A DNA stretch of 64,000 bases from an uncultured Roseburia sp. (GTDB lineage: Bacteria > Bacillota > Clostridia > Lachnospirales > Lachnospiraceae): assembly GCA_900542495.1 (NCBI GenBank), contig UQNW01000014.1, forward strand, positions 24,011 to 88,010, written 5' to 3'. The notes below the pieces were generated by a model. It worked only from the letters and a program-made list of their open reading frames with translations, did not search any database and was not told the DNA's origin. Shown here in pieces: positions 53,857 through 61,829 of this stretch (position 1 is its first letter; each line of letters starts with the position of its first letter). The translations under genes and the position numbers were made by a program.

Positions 53857-54704
53857 TATCTGTACCCTCCTGTCATCATAAGAATAAGCTCATCAATCCC
53901 TCCGTTTTCCACTGCAATCTGCGGATAATTTTCCTGATAAAACTTCTTATCATTCGTAAAACATGCATAGCCGTAATTTTCTTTCTGCACTTTTAAAATA
54001 GAGCTTTGATCCAGCGTGCGGTATTGTTCTTCACTCACCTTTAAAATGCCATACTGCTCTAAGATTGCATCTGTTGCTTCATGCAAAATGAGTTTTCCAT
54101 CATGTATTAGATAAAGTTCATCACATAGGGATTCTAAATCAGTGGAAATATGGGATGTAATAAGTATACTGCGGCTCTCATCCTCTGCAATATAAGCTCG
54201 TAACATGTCTAAAATCTCATTTCTCGCCTCCACATCCAGTCCGGCTGTCGGCTCATCCATGATCAGCAGCTTCGCATGGTGTGTCATAGCTGTCAGCACG
54301 CGGAGTTTCGCTTTCATTCCGGTTGAAAATTCTTTAATTTTCTTATTCATTGGAAGCTTTAAGTTCTCACCCTGTTGTATAAAATAGTTTTCATCAAACG
54401 AATGATACATCTTTTTTAAAATGTGTTTTACATCATTTACGGTCAGTTCCCCGGAAAATCCGGATTCTGCAAGAGAAACTCCGATCTCCTGTTTGAGTGT
54501 CTCCGGCAATTCTTTACTCTCATGATCAAAGACCCTGATGCTGCCCACATCTGCCCGGCAAAGACCAAGAATCAGTTTGATTGCGGTACTTTTTCCTGCT
54601 CCGTTTTTCCCGATCAACCCCAGTATCTGTCCTTCTGGCAGTTCCATTGACATTTCAAATGTAAAGCTTCCATATGTTTTCCGGACATTTTGCATTGTTA
54701 TCAT
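53856..54704 (-). CDS. ABC transporter ATP-binding protein
   Basis: 282 residues: Walker A GKNGAGKSTAIKL, signature FSTGMKAKLRVL, Walker B LLIMDEPTAGLD, H-loop ITSHIST. The C-terminal 60 residues form the usual regulatory extension. Partner of the ABC-2 permease encoded directly downstream. Confidence 0.93.
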   Translation of the reverse strand: MITMQNVRKTYGSFTFEMSMELPEGQILGLIGKNGAGKSTAIKLILGLCRADVGSIRVFDHESKELPETLKQEIGVSLAESGFSGELTVNDVKHILKKMYHSFDENYFIQQGENLKLPMNKKIKEFSTGMKAKLRVLTAMTHHAKLLIMDEPTAGLDVEARNEILDMLRAYIAEDESRSILITSHISTDLESLCDELYLIHDGKLILHEATDAILEQYGILKVSEEQYRTLDQSSILKVQKENYGYACFTNDKKFYQENYPQIAVENGGIDELILMMTGGYR

Positions 54705-54725
54705 ACAATTTCCGCCTTTCTTTTT

Positions 54726-55100
54726 TTACTTCTCATCTAAAATTAGTTTTACAACCTCAGATATTTCTTTCTTCTTCATCCCCATGGAAAGTGCCCGGTC
54801 GATCACTTTATCGAAGTCATCTTCTATCGCTTTCTGCCTTGCTTCAAGTGCAAGCTGTTTATCCGAGGCAGATACATAAGTACCTTTTCCATGAACAGTC
54901 GTAACAAATCCCTCTTCTTCCAGCTTATCGTAAGCCTTCTTGACCGTCAGCGCACTGATCCGAAGCTCCCCTGCGAGCGTCCTCACAGACGGAAGTGCCT
55001 CTCCTTCTTTTAATTCAGACTGGATAATATCTGATTTTATCTGCTCCATGAGCTGTTCGTAAATCGGAACCATGGAGGAATGATTTAAGATAATATGCAT
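54726..55100 (-). CDS. GntR family transcriptional regulator, YtrA type
   Basis: 124 residues from the ATG at 55100 (MHIILNHSSMVPIYEQ) after GAGAGGAAG. N-terminal winged HTH (LPSVRTLAGELRISALTVKK AYDKLEEEG, split here) and a short helical C-terminus, as in YtrA regulators. First gene of the operon with the ABC transporter; the matching inverted repeat over its promoter (55213-55261) suggests autorepression. Confidence 0.92.
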   Translation of the reverse strand: MHIILNHSSMVPIYEQLMEQIKSDIIQSELKEGEALPSVRTLAGELRISALTVKKAYDKLEEEGFVTTVHGKGTYVSASDKQLALEARQKAIEDDFDKVIDRALSMGMKKKEISEVVKLILDEK

Positions 55101-55115
55101 ACTTCCTCTCATTCT

Positions 55116-55196
55116 GCCGCTTCAGCGGCTTTTCATAAATCAGGGAACTTTGTGCGTCAGCACAATTTCCAGATTGAAAATCTCAATTTTCAATCT
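55116..55196 (-). promoter_or_regulatory. Leader with three consecutive TGAN tetraloop hairpins
   Basis: Between promoter and start codon of the GntR gene, minus strand order: an 11-bp stem (55171-55196, loop TGAG), a 6-bp stem TTGTGC/GCACAA (55150-55165, loop TGAC) and a 5-bp stem GCCGC/GCGGC (55116-55129, loop TGAA). All three stems are perfect. The region 55101-55428 otherwise holds the operator/promoter and a gap of about 165 nt with no recognisable gene. Confidence 0.6.
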
Positions 55197-55212
55197 TATC
55201 TCCCTTTACAGC

Positions 55213-55261
55213 AAACAGTATATAACAGTGCATATCTGTTGTCAACTGTTATATACTGTTT
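55213..55261 (-). promoter_or_regulatory. Promoter and inverted-repeat operator of the GntR-ABC operon
   Basis: TTGACA (55240-55245), 17-nt spacer, TATACT (55217-55222) on the minus strand. Perfect 16-nt arms (AAACAGTATATAACAG at 55213-55228 and its complement at 55246-55261) flank the -35 and cover the -10, the arrangement of a GntR/YtrA autoregulated promoter. Confidence 0.85.
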
Positions 55262-55428
55262 ATTCTATTTTTTTGTAATTTCATGTGGGAATTTGTACAG
55301 ACAATACTCGTTAATAACTTTTTCATGAAAAATTAAATTTTTGTGTATGTCGTGCATAATATTTTATGTTACTATAGAATAAAGTGTTGCTTCGCAATTT
55401 TCTGTATTTATGTCAGGAGGAGAACATT

Positions 55429-55827
55429 ATGAACGTAAATCTGATTCCCTTTTCCATATACTGGTTCCTGTTTTTGATCTTAAATGTCATATATTTTATA
55501 TTTCCATTTCTATTTTTTCTGCTTCTGCCGGCAGTGTTCGTTATGATTTTAATATGGGGAATATGTGTATTTGAAATCGGGCGAGCAACCATTATTTCTT
55601 CACAAAACAAGCGGATAACACGAATCATACTGGCTTTCCTGGCATCTCTTCTTACAATTTCAATAAATCCCATCGGAATGATTCTTTGGGATTTTATTAA
55701 TTGGAGACATATAAACTCATTCGCACACTATTTTACGAAAGCCTATTGGATTATTATTTTGATTCATATGCTGCTATTTTGGCTGGGCGAAGAAATAGGA
55801 TATCAAAATTCCAAAGAAAATGATTAA
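55429..55827 (+). CDS. Small multi-helix membrane protein, unknown
   Basis: 132 residues from the ATG at 55429 (MNVNLIPFSIYWFLF), which has AGGAGGAG upstream. Four hydrophobic segments (WFLFLILNVIYFIFPFLFFL, VFVMILIWGICVF, ILAFLASLLTI, WIIILIHMLLFWL). No family recognised. 43 nt upstream of the amidohydrolase on the same strand. Confidence 0.65.
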   Translation: MNVNLIPFSIYWFLFLILNVIYFIFPFLFFLLLPAVFVMILIWGICVFEIGRATIISSQNKRITRIILAFLASLLTISINPIGMILWDFINWRHINSFAHYFTKAYWIIILIHMLLFWLGEEIGYQNSKEND

Positions 55828-55870
55828 CTTAAATTTTACAAAGATACTAATATGAAGGGAATACAGAACA

Positions 55871-56731
55871 ATGGTTAACTGGAAAACAATACCTAAAATA
55901 GATGCACACATTCACTTAATGCCTCCGGATGTCATTGAAGCAAATCAGGGTTTTAACGATAAATTCGTGGATTATGGCAGTGTGAATGATTATTTAAAAC
56001 TTATGGACAAGTATCATATCGATTCTGCATTTCTCATGCCTTTCAATGATCCATATATGCTGTCAATGGATTTTACCGTAGAAGCTGTGAACAATAATAT
56101 GACCGCCATGTGCAAAGAAGGAAATGCAGACCATAAACTATATTATTTTGCAGACATTGATCTGCGGAACGAAATGGATAAAACAATTTATGAGTTAGAC
56201 AGAGTTACAAAACAGAAAGACTGTTTAGGAATAAAAATCCACCCATCCAATACCGGCTACCCGGTGGACGGGCTCTATTATAATCATATTTTTGACTGGG
56301 CAAATCAAAATGCCATTTTAGTAGAAATACATTCTTACCCAAGAGCTCACATTTCAGATGATGTATGTTCTCCTGCCCGTATCCGAAATGTTATGAAAAA
56401 ATATCCGAATTTGCGAGTTTCCATTGCACATCTCGGCGGAATTCAATATAAAGACCTGTATGGACTGGACGTCTACTTTAATATATCTGCTATTTTGCCA
56501 GACCTCGTAAAAAAATATGATATTACAAAAACGAATCAGATACTGCGCTCATTTGATTTAAACAAATTAGTATTTGCAACTGATTATCCAGACAGCCGCA
56601 GCTTAAAACCAGAAGAAATCTACGATACTTATTTTGAAATACTGAACCAAATGGATTTCACTCAGGAAGAAGCAGAAAAAATCTGCAAACAAAACGCAAT
56701 GAAAATGATCTCACAGAAAGGATTTTTTTAA
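55871..56731 (+). CDS. Amidohydrolase family metal-dependent hydrolase (amidohydrolase_2/ACMSD-like)
   Basis: 286 residues, TIM-barrel. IDAHIHLMPPDV supplies the HxH metal pair, LGIKIHPSNTGYPVDG follows strand 4, VEIHSYPRAH and IAHLGGIQY give the later histidines, and FATDYPDS the catalytic Asp. Relatives hydrolyse or decarboxylate small aromatic or carboxylic substrates; this one cannot be assigned further. It ends 1 nt before the degV start. Confidence 0.87.
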   Translation: MVNWKTIPKIDAHIHLMPPDVIEANQGFNDKFVDYGSVNDYLKLMDKYHIDSAFLMPFNDPYMLSMDFTVEAVNNNMTAMCKEGNADHKLYYFADIDLRNEMDKTIYELDRVTKQKDCLGIKIHPSNTGYPVDGLYYNHIFDWANQNAILVEIHSYPRAHISDDVCSPARIRNVMKKYPNLRVSIAHLGGIQYKDLYGLDVYFNISAILPDLVKKYDITKTNQILRSFDLNKLVFATDYPDSRSLKPEEIYDTYFEILNQMDFTQEEAEKICKQNAMKMISQKGFF

Positions 56732-56732
56732 T

Positions 56733-57581
56733 ATGGTAAAAATAATTTCAGACAGCACATGCGACCTCTCAGCAGAATTAGCTGCACAATACGATATCGA
56801 TATTCTCCCGCTTCATATTCTTCTCGGAGATGAGGAATTTGAAGACGGAAAAACAATTACACCGGATGAGATTTACTCCTGGTCCGATGAGCATAAGACA
56901 ACCCCAAAAACTTCCGCCCCGTCTCTGGCAGAAACGATTGAACTTTTTCGCCCTTATGTGGAAGAAGGACGTGAGATTGTCTGCTTTTCCATCTCAAACA
57001 GTATGTCAACATCCGGCAATGTCATGCGTCTTGCTGCCGGGGAACTAGAAGCAGAAAACCGGATCACCGTGATTGATTCCGCAAATCTCTCCACCGGAAT
57101 CGGACTTCTTGTGATAGAAGCTGCCATTATGGCAAAAAACGGACACTCTGCATCCGAAATTGCTTCTGTCATGGAAACTTTAAAACCAAATGTCAGAGCA
57201 AGCTTTGTCGTGGATACCCTCACCTACCTGTACCGTGGCGGACGTTGTAACGCTGTTGCTGCCATGGCCGGCGGTGTCTTAAAGCTGCATCCAAAAATCG
57301 TGGTAGAAAACGGTGCTATGGATGCGACAAAAAAATACCGCGGAAAGATCAATTCTGTTATCATGTCCTATGTAAAAGATATGGAAACTGATTTAAAAGC
57401 AGCCAGACCTGACCGCGTATTCATCACACATTCCGGCTGTGACGCTGCAACGGTGGAATCCGTCCGCTCGTATCTGGAAAGCCTCGGTGTTTTCCATGAG
57501 ATATTAGAAACCAGAGCCGGTGGTGTCGTGTCAAGTCACTGCGGCCCCGGTACGCTTGGTGTTCTGTTTATTGCAAAATAA
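56733..57581 (+). CDS. DegV family fatty-acid-binding protein
   Basis: 282 residues. KIISDSTCDLS at the N-terminus, SISNSMSTSGN, VDTLTYLYRGGRCN, THSGCDAATV and a C-terminal SSHCGPGTLGVLFI are family hallmarks. DegV/FakB proteins bind a fatty acid for phosphorylation by FakA; no fakA is nearby. Co-transcribed with the amidohydrolase. Confidence 0.94.
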   Translation: MVKIISDSTCDLSAELAAQYDIDILPLHILLGDEEFEDGKTITPDEIYSWSDEHKTTPKTSAPSLAETIELFRPYVEEGREIVCFSISNSMSTSGNVMRLAAGELEAENRITVIDSANLSTGIGLLVIEAAIMAKNGHSASEIASVMETLKPNVRASFVVDTLTYLYRGGRCNAVAAMAGGVLKLHPKIVVENGAMDATKKYRGKINSVIMSYVKDMETDLKAARPDRVFITHSGCDAATVESVRSYLESLGVFHEILETRAGGVVSSHCGPGTLGVLFIAK

Positions 57582-57582
57582 T

Positions 57583-57622
57583 AGAGGTTCGGATGTTTTC
57601 TTCCCAAACCTCTGTTTCTTTT
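57583..57622 (+). terminator. Terminator after degV
   Basis: AGAGGTT (57583-57589) pairs with AACCTCT (57607-57613), followed by GTTTCTTTT on the plus strand. Confidence 0.6.
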
Positions 57623-57683
57623 ACTTTTTCATCTCTGCATTAATCTCATCTTCCGTTTTCGTGTTCCTCTTTTCCTGCCAAAA

Positions 57684-58451
57684 TCATATTCTCTCCGCAA
57701 GCAGTTCTACCCACGCAGGTTTAAATCCTGCGTTTGCAGCAACCCGCTGTGATGCAAGATTTGACATGCTGGTTCCATAGTAAGGAACTTTTCCCAATTT
57801 TTCAATGTCCTCTTTCAATATTTTCACTAACAGAGAGGCAATTCCTCTGCCTTCCGCCTCTTTCTCTGTGTTGATTCCGATCTGCCAGAATGTTGTACTG
57901 TCCGCGCTTGCACCAGCCATACCAATGATTTTTCCTTTGGAAATTGCTGCTACTGCCAACATATCCGGCGAATTTTCATCAAAACAAAACGCCTCATTAA
58001 ACTGCTCATTGCCTTTAAATTGCTGTATCTCATCATGATTATATTTTTTTATCTCAAATGCACGGTTTTCTTTTCCTGACAAAGCATCCTGACAAACGCT
58101 TTTCTGCCCATCCGATCGTCTATTTTCAGATTTCTCCGGTAAAAAGAAAGGATGCGCTGTTTTCAACTGATAACCATATGGTTTCAAAATTGTATCCAAT
58201 TCTCTAAAACGTGCCACATCCATAAACCAAACTCCGGAACAGGTTTCATATTTTTCTTTGCAAATGTTCACGATCTCTTTTTTCCCTGTAAAAATCAGTT
58301 TTTCATTCACTACAATAACTTTCAAAACGCAATCATCCTGTTCTTCAAATCTGCGTCTGCCGTCCCTTTGCTCATATACATTAAAGTGATTCTTGTTATC
58401 CAGAATATCTTCAGCATTGCAGCAATAATCCAAAGCAAGCTGCCCGCTCAA
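57684..58451 (-). CDS. GNAT family N-acetyltransferase with N-terminal extension
   Basis: 255 residues. The C-terminal GNAT domain has EAEGRGIASLLVKILKEDIE (acetyl-CoA loop) and SNLASQRVAANAGFKPAW. The first 110 residues are an additional domain (CSGVWFMDVARFRELDTILK) seen in some Clostridia GNATs. The start is uncertain: the TTG at 58451 directly abuts AGGAG. It lies 7 nt from the end of the decayed AAA gene. Confidence 0.78.
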   Translation of the reverse strand: MSGQLALDYCCNAEDILDNKNHFNVYEQRDGRRRFEEQDDCVLKVIVVNEKLIFTGKKEIVNICKEKYETCSGVWFMDVARFRELDTILKPYGYQLKTAHPFFLPEKSENRRSDGQKSVCQDALSGKENRAFEIKKYNHDEIQQFKGNEQFNEAFCFDENSPDMLAVAAISKGKIIGMAGASADSTTFWQIGINTEKEAEGRGIASLLVKILKEDIEKLGKVPYYGTSMSNLASQRVAANAGFKPAWVELLAERI

Positions 58452-58458
58452 CTCCTAT

Positions 58459-59422
58459 TTATACTTCATACCGTTTTTTCTCCTTCACAAGTACTTCTTT
58501 TCCTGCAAATGCAAAACCAAGCTTATGAATACGTTCTTCATCGATTCCGTCTGCAACAAGGTCTGTCACATATTTCTTTTCTTCTATCTGCCGGAACGCA
58601 CTTTCGACTGTCTCCTCCAGATTTTTTTCTTTCTTCTTATCCCAAACCTTAAATTCCATAAGAAATGCATCCTGATTCTTCTCTAACGGATACATTGCAA
58701 TATCATATCTGCCCCGTCCACTCTATTACGAAGCATTCCAAGAATCTCCGTCCGAAACATTGCCATAACTTCTTTATTCGTAACTGACACATCACACTCA
58801 ATGGTATCCACTTTGTACACCACATTCTCAGCCTTAATATAACCAACCGATAATAACAGTGACCACAAACTGTTCTCATCGCCATCCGGATACTGACATT
58901 TCAGTGCATCCATTACTTCCTGCTCTGTAAACCCGAAACAATCTGCATACGCGTCACAGGTAACTGTATCTACTTCCAGATTATTAAGATCCGAAAACAA
59001 CGAATTTTTAGAAATTCTTGTTACTCCGGTAATAATCGCACGGCTGTAATAATCATTTTTCTTAAATGCATTATGAAATATCTGTCTGCAGGCAGCGATC
59101 ATCTCATCCCAATACCCCTGCGTATACGCTTCGAGCAATGGTGTGTCATATTCATCCACAAGAATAATTGGCAGCATCTTGTGATGTCTGTATAAAAAGT
59201 AGCATAGCCGCTTGATTGCCTGCCAGACATTCTCTCCACTGCTTGCAAAAAAGATTCTTTTGCATCACTCCTCATCCATTCGCTGATGAAATGTGTCTTA
59301 TCCACATAAAACTGTCTGCCACATGTAAAATCCAGAAAATTATCATATCCAAGCCCCACTTTTGCGTCAAGATAAGGATTTCTTTTTTAAATATCTTCAA
59401 TACGCTCTTTCGGATTTTCCAT
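58459..59422 (-). pseudogene. Decayed AAA-ATPase/PD-(D/E)XK gene
   Basis: A remnant of a gene like 45274-47295. GGAGG and ATG at 59422 start MENPKERIEDI, then an in-frame TAA (59387-59389) sits where the relative has a leucine codon, and the frame continues as NPYLDAKVGLGYDNF. Most of the DUF6788-like region, the Walker A region, about 70 residues after DALKCQ, and part of the region before the nuclease domain are missing, with a frame change near 58720. The Walker B (ILVDEYDTPLLEAY) and nuclease motifs (GRYDIAMYP, LMEFKVWDK) survive. Its promoter still looks intact. Confidence 0.88.
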
Positions 59423-59504
59423 AGACGCCTCCGTGTACCATACCTCTGCACATCCTGCAGGATATTATACTTTATACGAATATGCATTGCTATTATTTGC
59501 AAAA

Positions 59505-59555
59505 ATGGTTATGTATAGTTATTCTTAATATATAACTATCCATAACCATTGTCAA
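59505..59555 (-). promoter_or_regulatory. Promoter with inverted-repeat operator of the decayed AAA gene
   Basis: TTGACA (59550-59555), 17-nt spacer, TATATT (59527-59532) on the minus strand. Arms 59505-59522 and 59532-59549 match with one mismatch and, as at 47318-47370, begin ATGGTTAT immediately beside the -35 box. Confidence 0.75.
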
Positions 59556-59586
59556 TTATTATAAAAAAGCTTGCCTCTATTTCCTT

Positions 59587-60000
59587 TTAAATCACCCTGA
59601 TTTCAACGATCCTGTCGCAATCAATGCCCGTTCCGTCTTCCAGCACAATCGTCCTCTCGTAGCCACGGAATTTCTGAAATGTGCCTGTCACAGTCACATA
59701 TTCTCCTCCGGTCTTTTTGTCATCCGGCTTGAAATAAGTTACTGACACTTTCGGATGTTCTGCTGCATGCGCTATCAATGTCTGTAATTTTTCGTTCAGC
59801 TCTTCCTGCTTGTCTTCATCCAGTTCCACCTGTTCTTCTGTCCGTCTCGCTGTTTCTTTGATTGCAGCCTCATGTCCGGTCAATGCAGCAAATGGAGAAA
59901 ACTGCGCAGCCCTGTCATAAATCGACATCCTTGAATGAACTTTTGACTGATGATGAGGCAAATTCAGAATATCCCCATATTTTTCTTCGCTTTCCGTCAT
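59587..60000 (-). CDS. YolD-like protein
   Basis: 137 residues from the ATG at 60000 (MTESEEKYGDILNLPHHQS) after GAAAGGAG. YDRAAQFSPFAALTGHEAAI is the YolD signature, and the C-terminal half has VTVTGTFQKFRGYERTIVL. YolD proteins accompany Y-family polymerases in Firmicutes and phages and may act as their accessory subunit (an UmuD-like role has been suggested). It is downstream of the polymerase gene, probably in one operon. Confidence 0.9.
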   Translation of the reverse strand: MTESEEKYGDILNLPHHQSKVHSRMSIYDRAAQFSPFAALTGHEAAIKETARRTEEQVELDEDKQEELNEKLQTLIAHAAEHPKVSVTYFKPDDKKTGGEYVTVTGTFQKFRGYERTIVLEDGTGIDCDRIVEIRVI

Positions 60001-60134
60001 CCGCTTTCTCCTTTCCTTCACTCTCTACGGTCTGCCGTTTCCTCTTTCATACAAAAAATGTGCCTCTGAATGCATGGATCACTGTCTTGTTCGAAATTCT
60101 GCCTGCTTCTATACAAAAACTACTTTCAAAAAAT

Positions 60135-61667
60135 TCAGGCGCGGTGTCCGCCAATCTGATTATTTCTGTCTATCGTAGTTGCACCTTCCTGCAGATTAGT
60201 TCCTTTTAACATCGCATTTTTGCCATATTTTTTCTTCACGGAAAGCATTGCCTCCTGCAGTCTGCGCTCTTTTTCCATTCTCGTCTGCTCTGCCTTCTGT
60301 TTCTCTGCCAGTGCCTGATAATCAGTAAATAAATCCATCTGTGTAAACTCTGTCTCATTCGACACCGTATGCTCATCCACAACACGGTTTGCAGTGACAT
60401 AGACACGCCGCACTAAAAGATTCTTATCCACAATGCGCTCATATAAATCCAAAACGGCATCCATGATTTTTGCAGTGGAAGATGTTTTTGTATCCAGATT
60501 TGCTGTTCCGTGGGCGTGCTTCGGAACGAATCTTCCATATCGGTCTGCTTTTACCTCGCCATGATACTTTTTCCGGATGTCCGGGTTCGTCAGATTTTCA
60601 ATATCGTAACCAATATCAAGTACAATCTGGTCTGTCACAAGTCTTTTCTCTACAAGGTCTAACACCAGTGCATCCGTCATCTCGCGGACGATCAGCTTTG
60701 TCTTTTCAAAATCATAAGGACAGTGCAGCACCTGACCGGAACCGATACTGTTTGTCTCCGGCTTATAATCTTTGATCTGCGCGATCGTGACGGGTTCATA
60801 TCCCCATGCATGGTCGATCAGAAGCTCGGCATTGATTCCAAACATTTTATAAAGCAGCTCTTCATTATAATAATCCCGTTCTCCGCCTATGGAACATCGG
60901 GCAATGTCTCCCATCGTGTAAAGTCCGGCTTCCTCTAACTTTTTCCGATAACCATGTCCCACCCGCCAGAAATCGGTCAGCGGTCTGTGATTCCACAACA
61001 GTTTCCGGTAAGTCATCTCATCTAATTCTGCGATACGCACTCCATTTGCATCCGGTGTAACATGCTTCGCCACAATATCCATTGCCACCTTACACAGATA
61101 AAGATTCGTTCCGATTCCTGCTGTGGCTGTAATTCCAGTCTGTTCCAAAACATCCTGCATCATCTTTTCCGCAAGTTCTTTTGCAGTCATATGATACGTT
61201 TTCAGATAATGTGTCACATCCATAAAAACCTCGTCAATGGAATAGACATGCATATCTTCCGGTGCGATATATTTCAAATAAATATCATAAATTCTTGTGC
61301 TGTATTTCATATAAAGCGCCATTCGCGGCGGTGCTGTCACATAAGTGAGCGAAAGTTCCGGGTGTTCGTTCAGCTCATCGGAAAAATAAGAACTTCCCTC
61401 AAAAGTTCTTCCCGGTGCCTTTTGCAATCTCTCCCGGTTCACTTCCTTCACGCGCTGCACGACTTCAAAAAGCCTTGCTCTTCCCGGAATCCCATACGCT
61501 TTCAAAGACGGTGAAACCGCCAGACAGATTGTTTTCTCTGTCCGCCCGGCATCCGCCACAACCAGATTTGTCGTAAGTGGATCAAGTTTTCTCTCGCTGC
61601 ACTCCACGGAGGCATAGAACGACTTTAGATCAATTGCGATATAGATAGGATTCTCATTTTCGTTCAT
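60135..61667 (-). CDS. Y-family DNA polymerase (UmuC/UvrX-like)
   Basis: 510 residues, with AGGAGGT before the ATG at 61667. The catalytic palm reads IAIDLKSFYASVECSERKLD and VYSIDEVFMDVT; GIGTNLYLCKVAMDIVAKH and SIGSGQVLHC follow, then the little-finger domain. It copies past DNA lesions. The accompanying YolD gene and the LexA-box-like site upstream make SOS control likely. Longer than DinB (about 350-410 aa), it fits the UvrX/YqjW branch. Confidence 0.93.
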   Translation of the reverse strand: MNENENPIYIAIDLKSFYASVECSERKLDPLTTNLVVADAGRTEKTICLAVSPSLKAYGIPGRARLFEVVQRVKEVNRERLQKAPGRTFEGSSYFSDELNEHPELSLTYVTAPPRMALYMKYSTRIYDIYLKYIAPEDMHVYSIDEVFMDVTHYLKTYHMTAKELAEKMMQDVLEQTGITATAGIGTNLYLCKVAMDIVAKHVTPDANGVRIAELDEMTYRKLLWNHRPLTDFWRVGHGYRKKLEEAGLYTMGDIARCSIGGERDYYNEELLYKMFGINAELLIDHAWGYEPVTIAQIKDYKPETNSIGSGQVLHCPYDFEKTKLIVREMTDALVLDLVEKRLVTDQIVLDIGYDIENLTNPDIRKKYHGEVKADRYGRFVPKHAHGTANLDTKTSSTAKIMDAVLDLYERIVDKNLLVRRVYVTANRVVDEHTVSNETEFTQMDLFTDYQALAEKQKAEQTRMEKERRLQEAMLSVKKKYGKNAMLKGTNLQEGATTIDRNNQIGGHRA

Positions 61668-61741
61668 GAACGTACCTCCTGCACTTCCTCTTTTTCCAGG
61701 TCGATATCCTTAAGAACCAGAATATCAAATTCTTATCTTCA

Positions 61742-61762
61742 GTATACCAGAAAATACGTTCG
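61742..61762 (-). promoter_or_regulatory. LexA-box-like site and -10 box upstream of the Y-family polymerase
   Basis: Minus strand CGAACGTATTTTCT (61749-61762) matches the Firmicutes LexA consensus CGAACRNRYGTTYG except at two or three positions, and the -10 box TATACT (61742-61747) abuts it. The -35 is weak. Confidence 0.6.
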
Positions 61763-61829
61763 ATTATAAGTCTGTTTTTTATGTTTTAAAAATTGCTTCA
61801 CCTGTTACCAACAGAACATAAAATATCGC

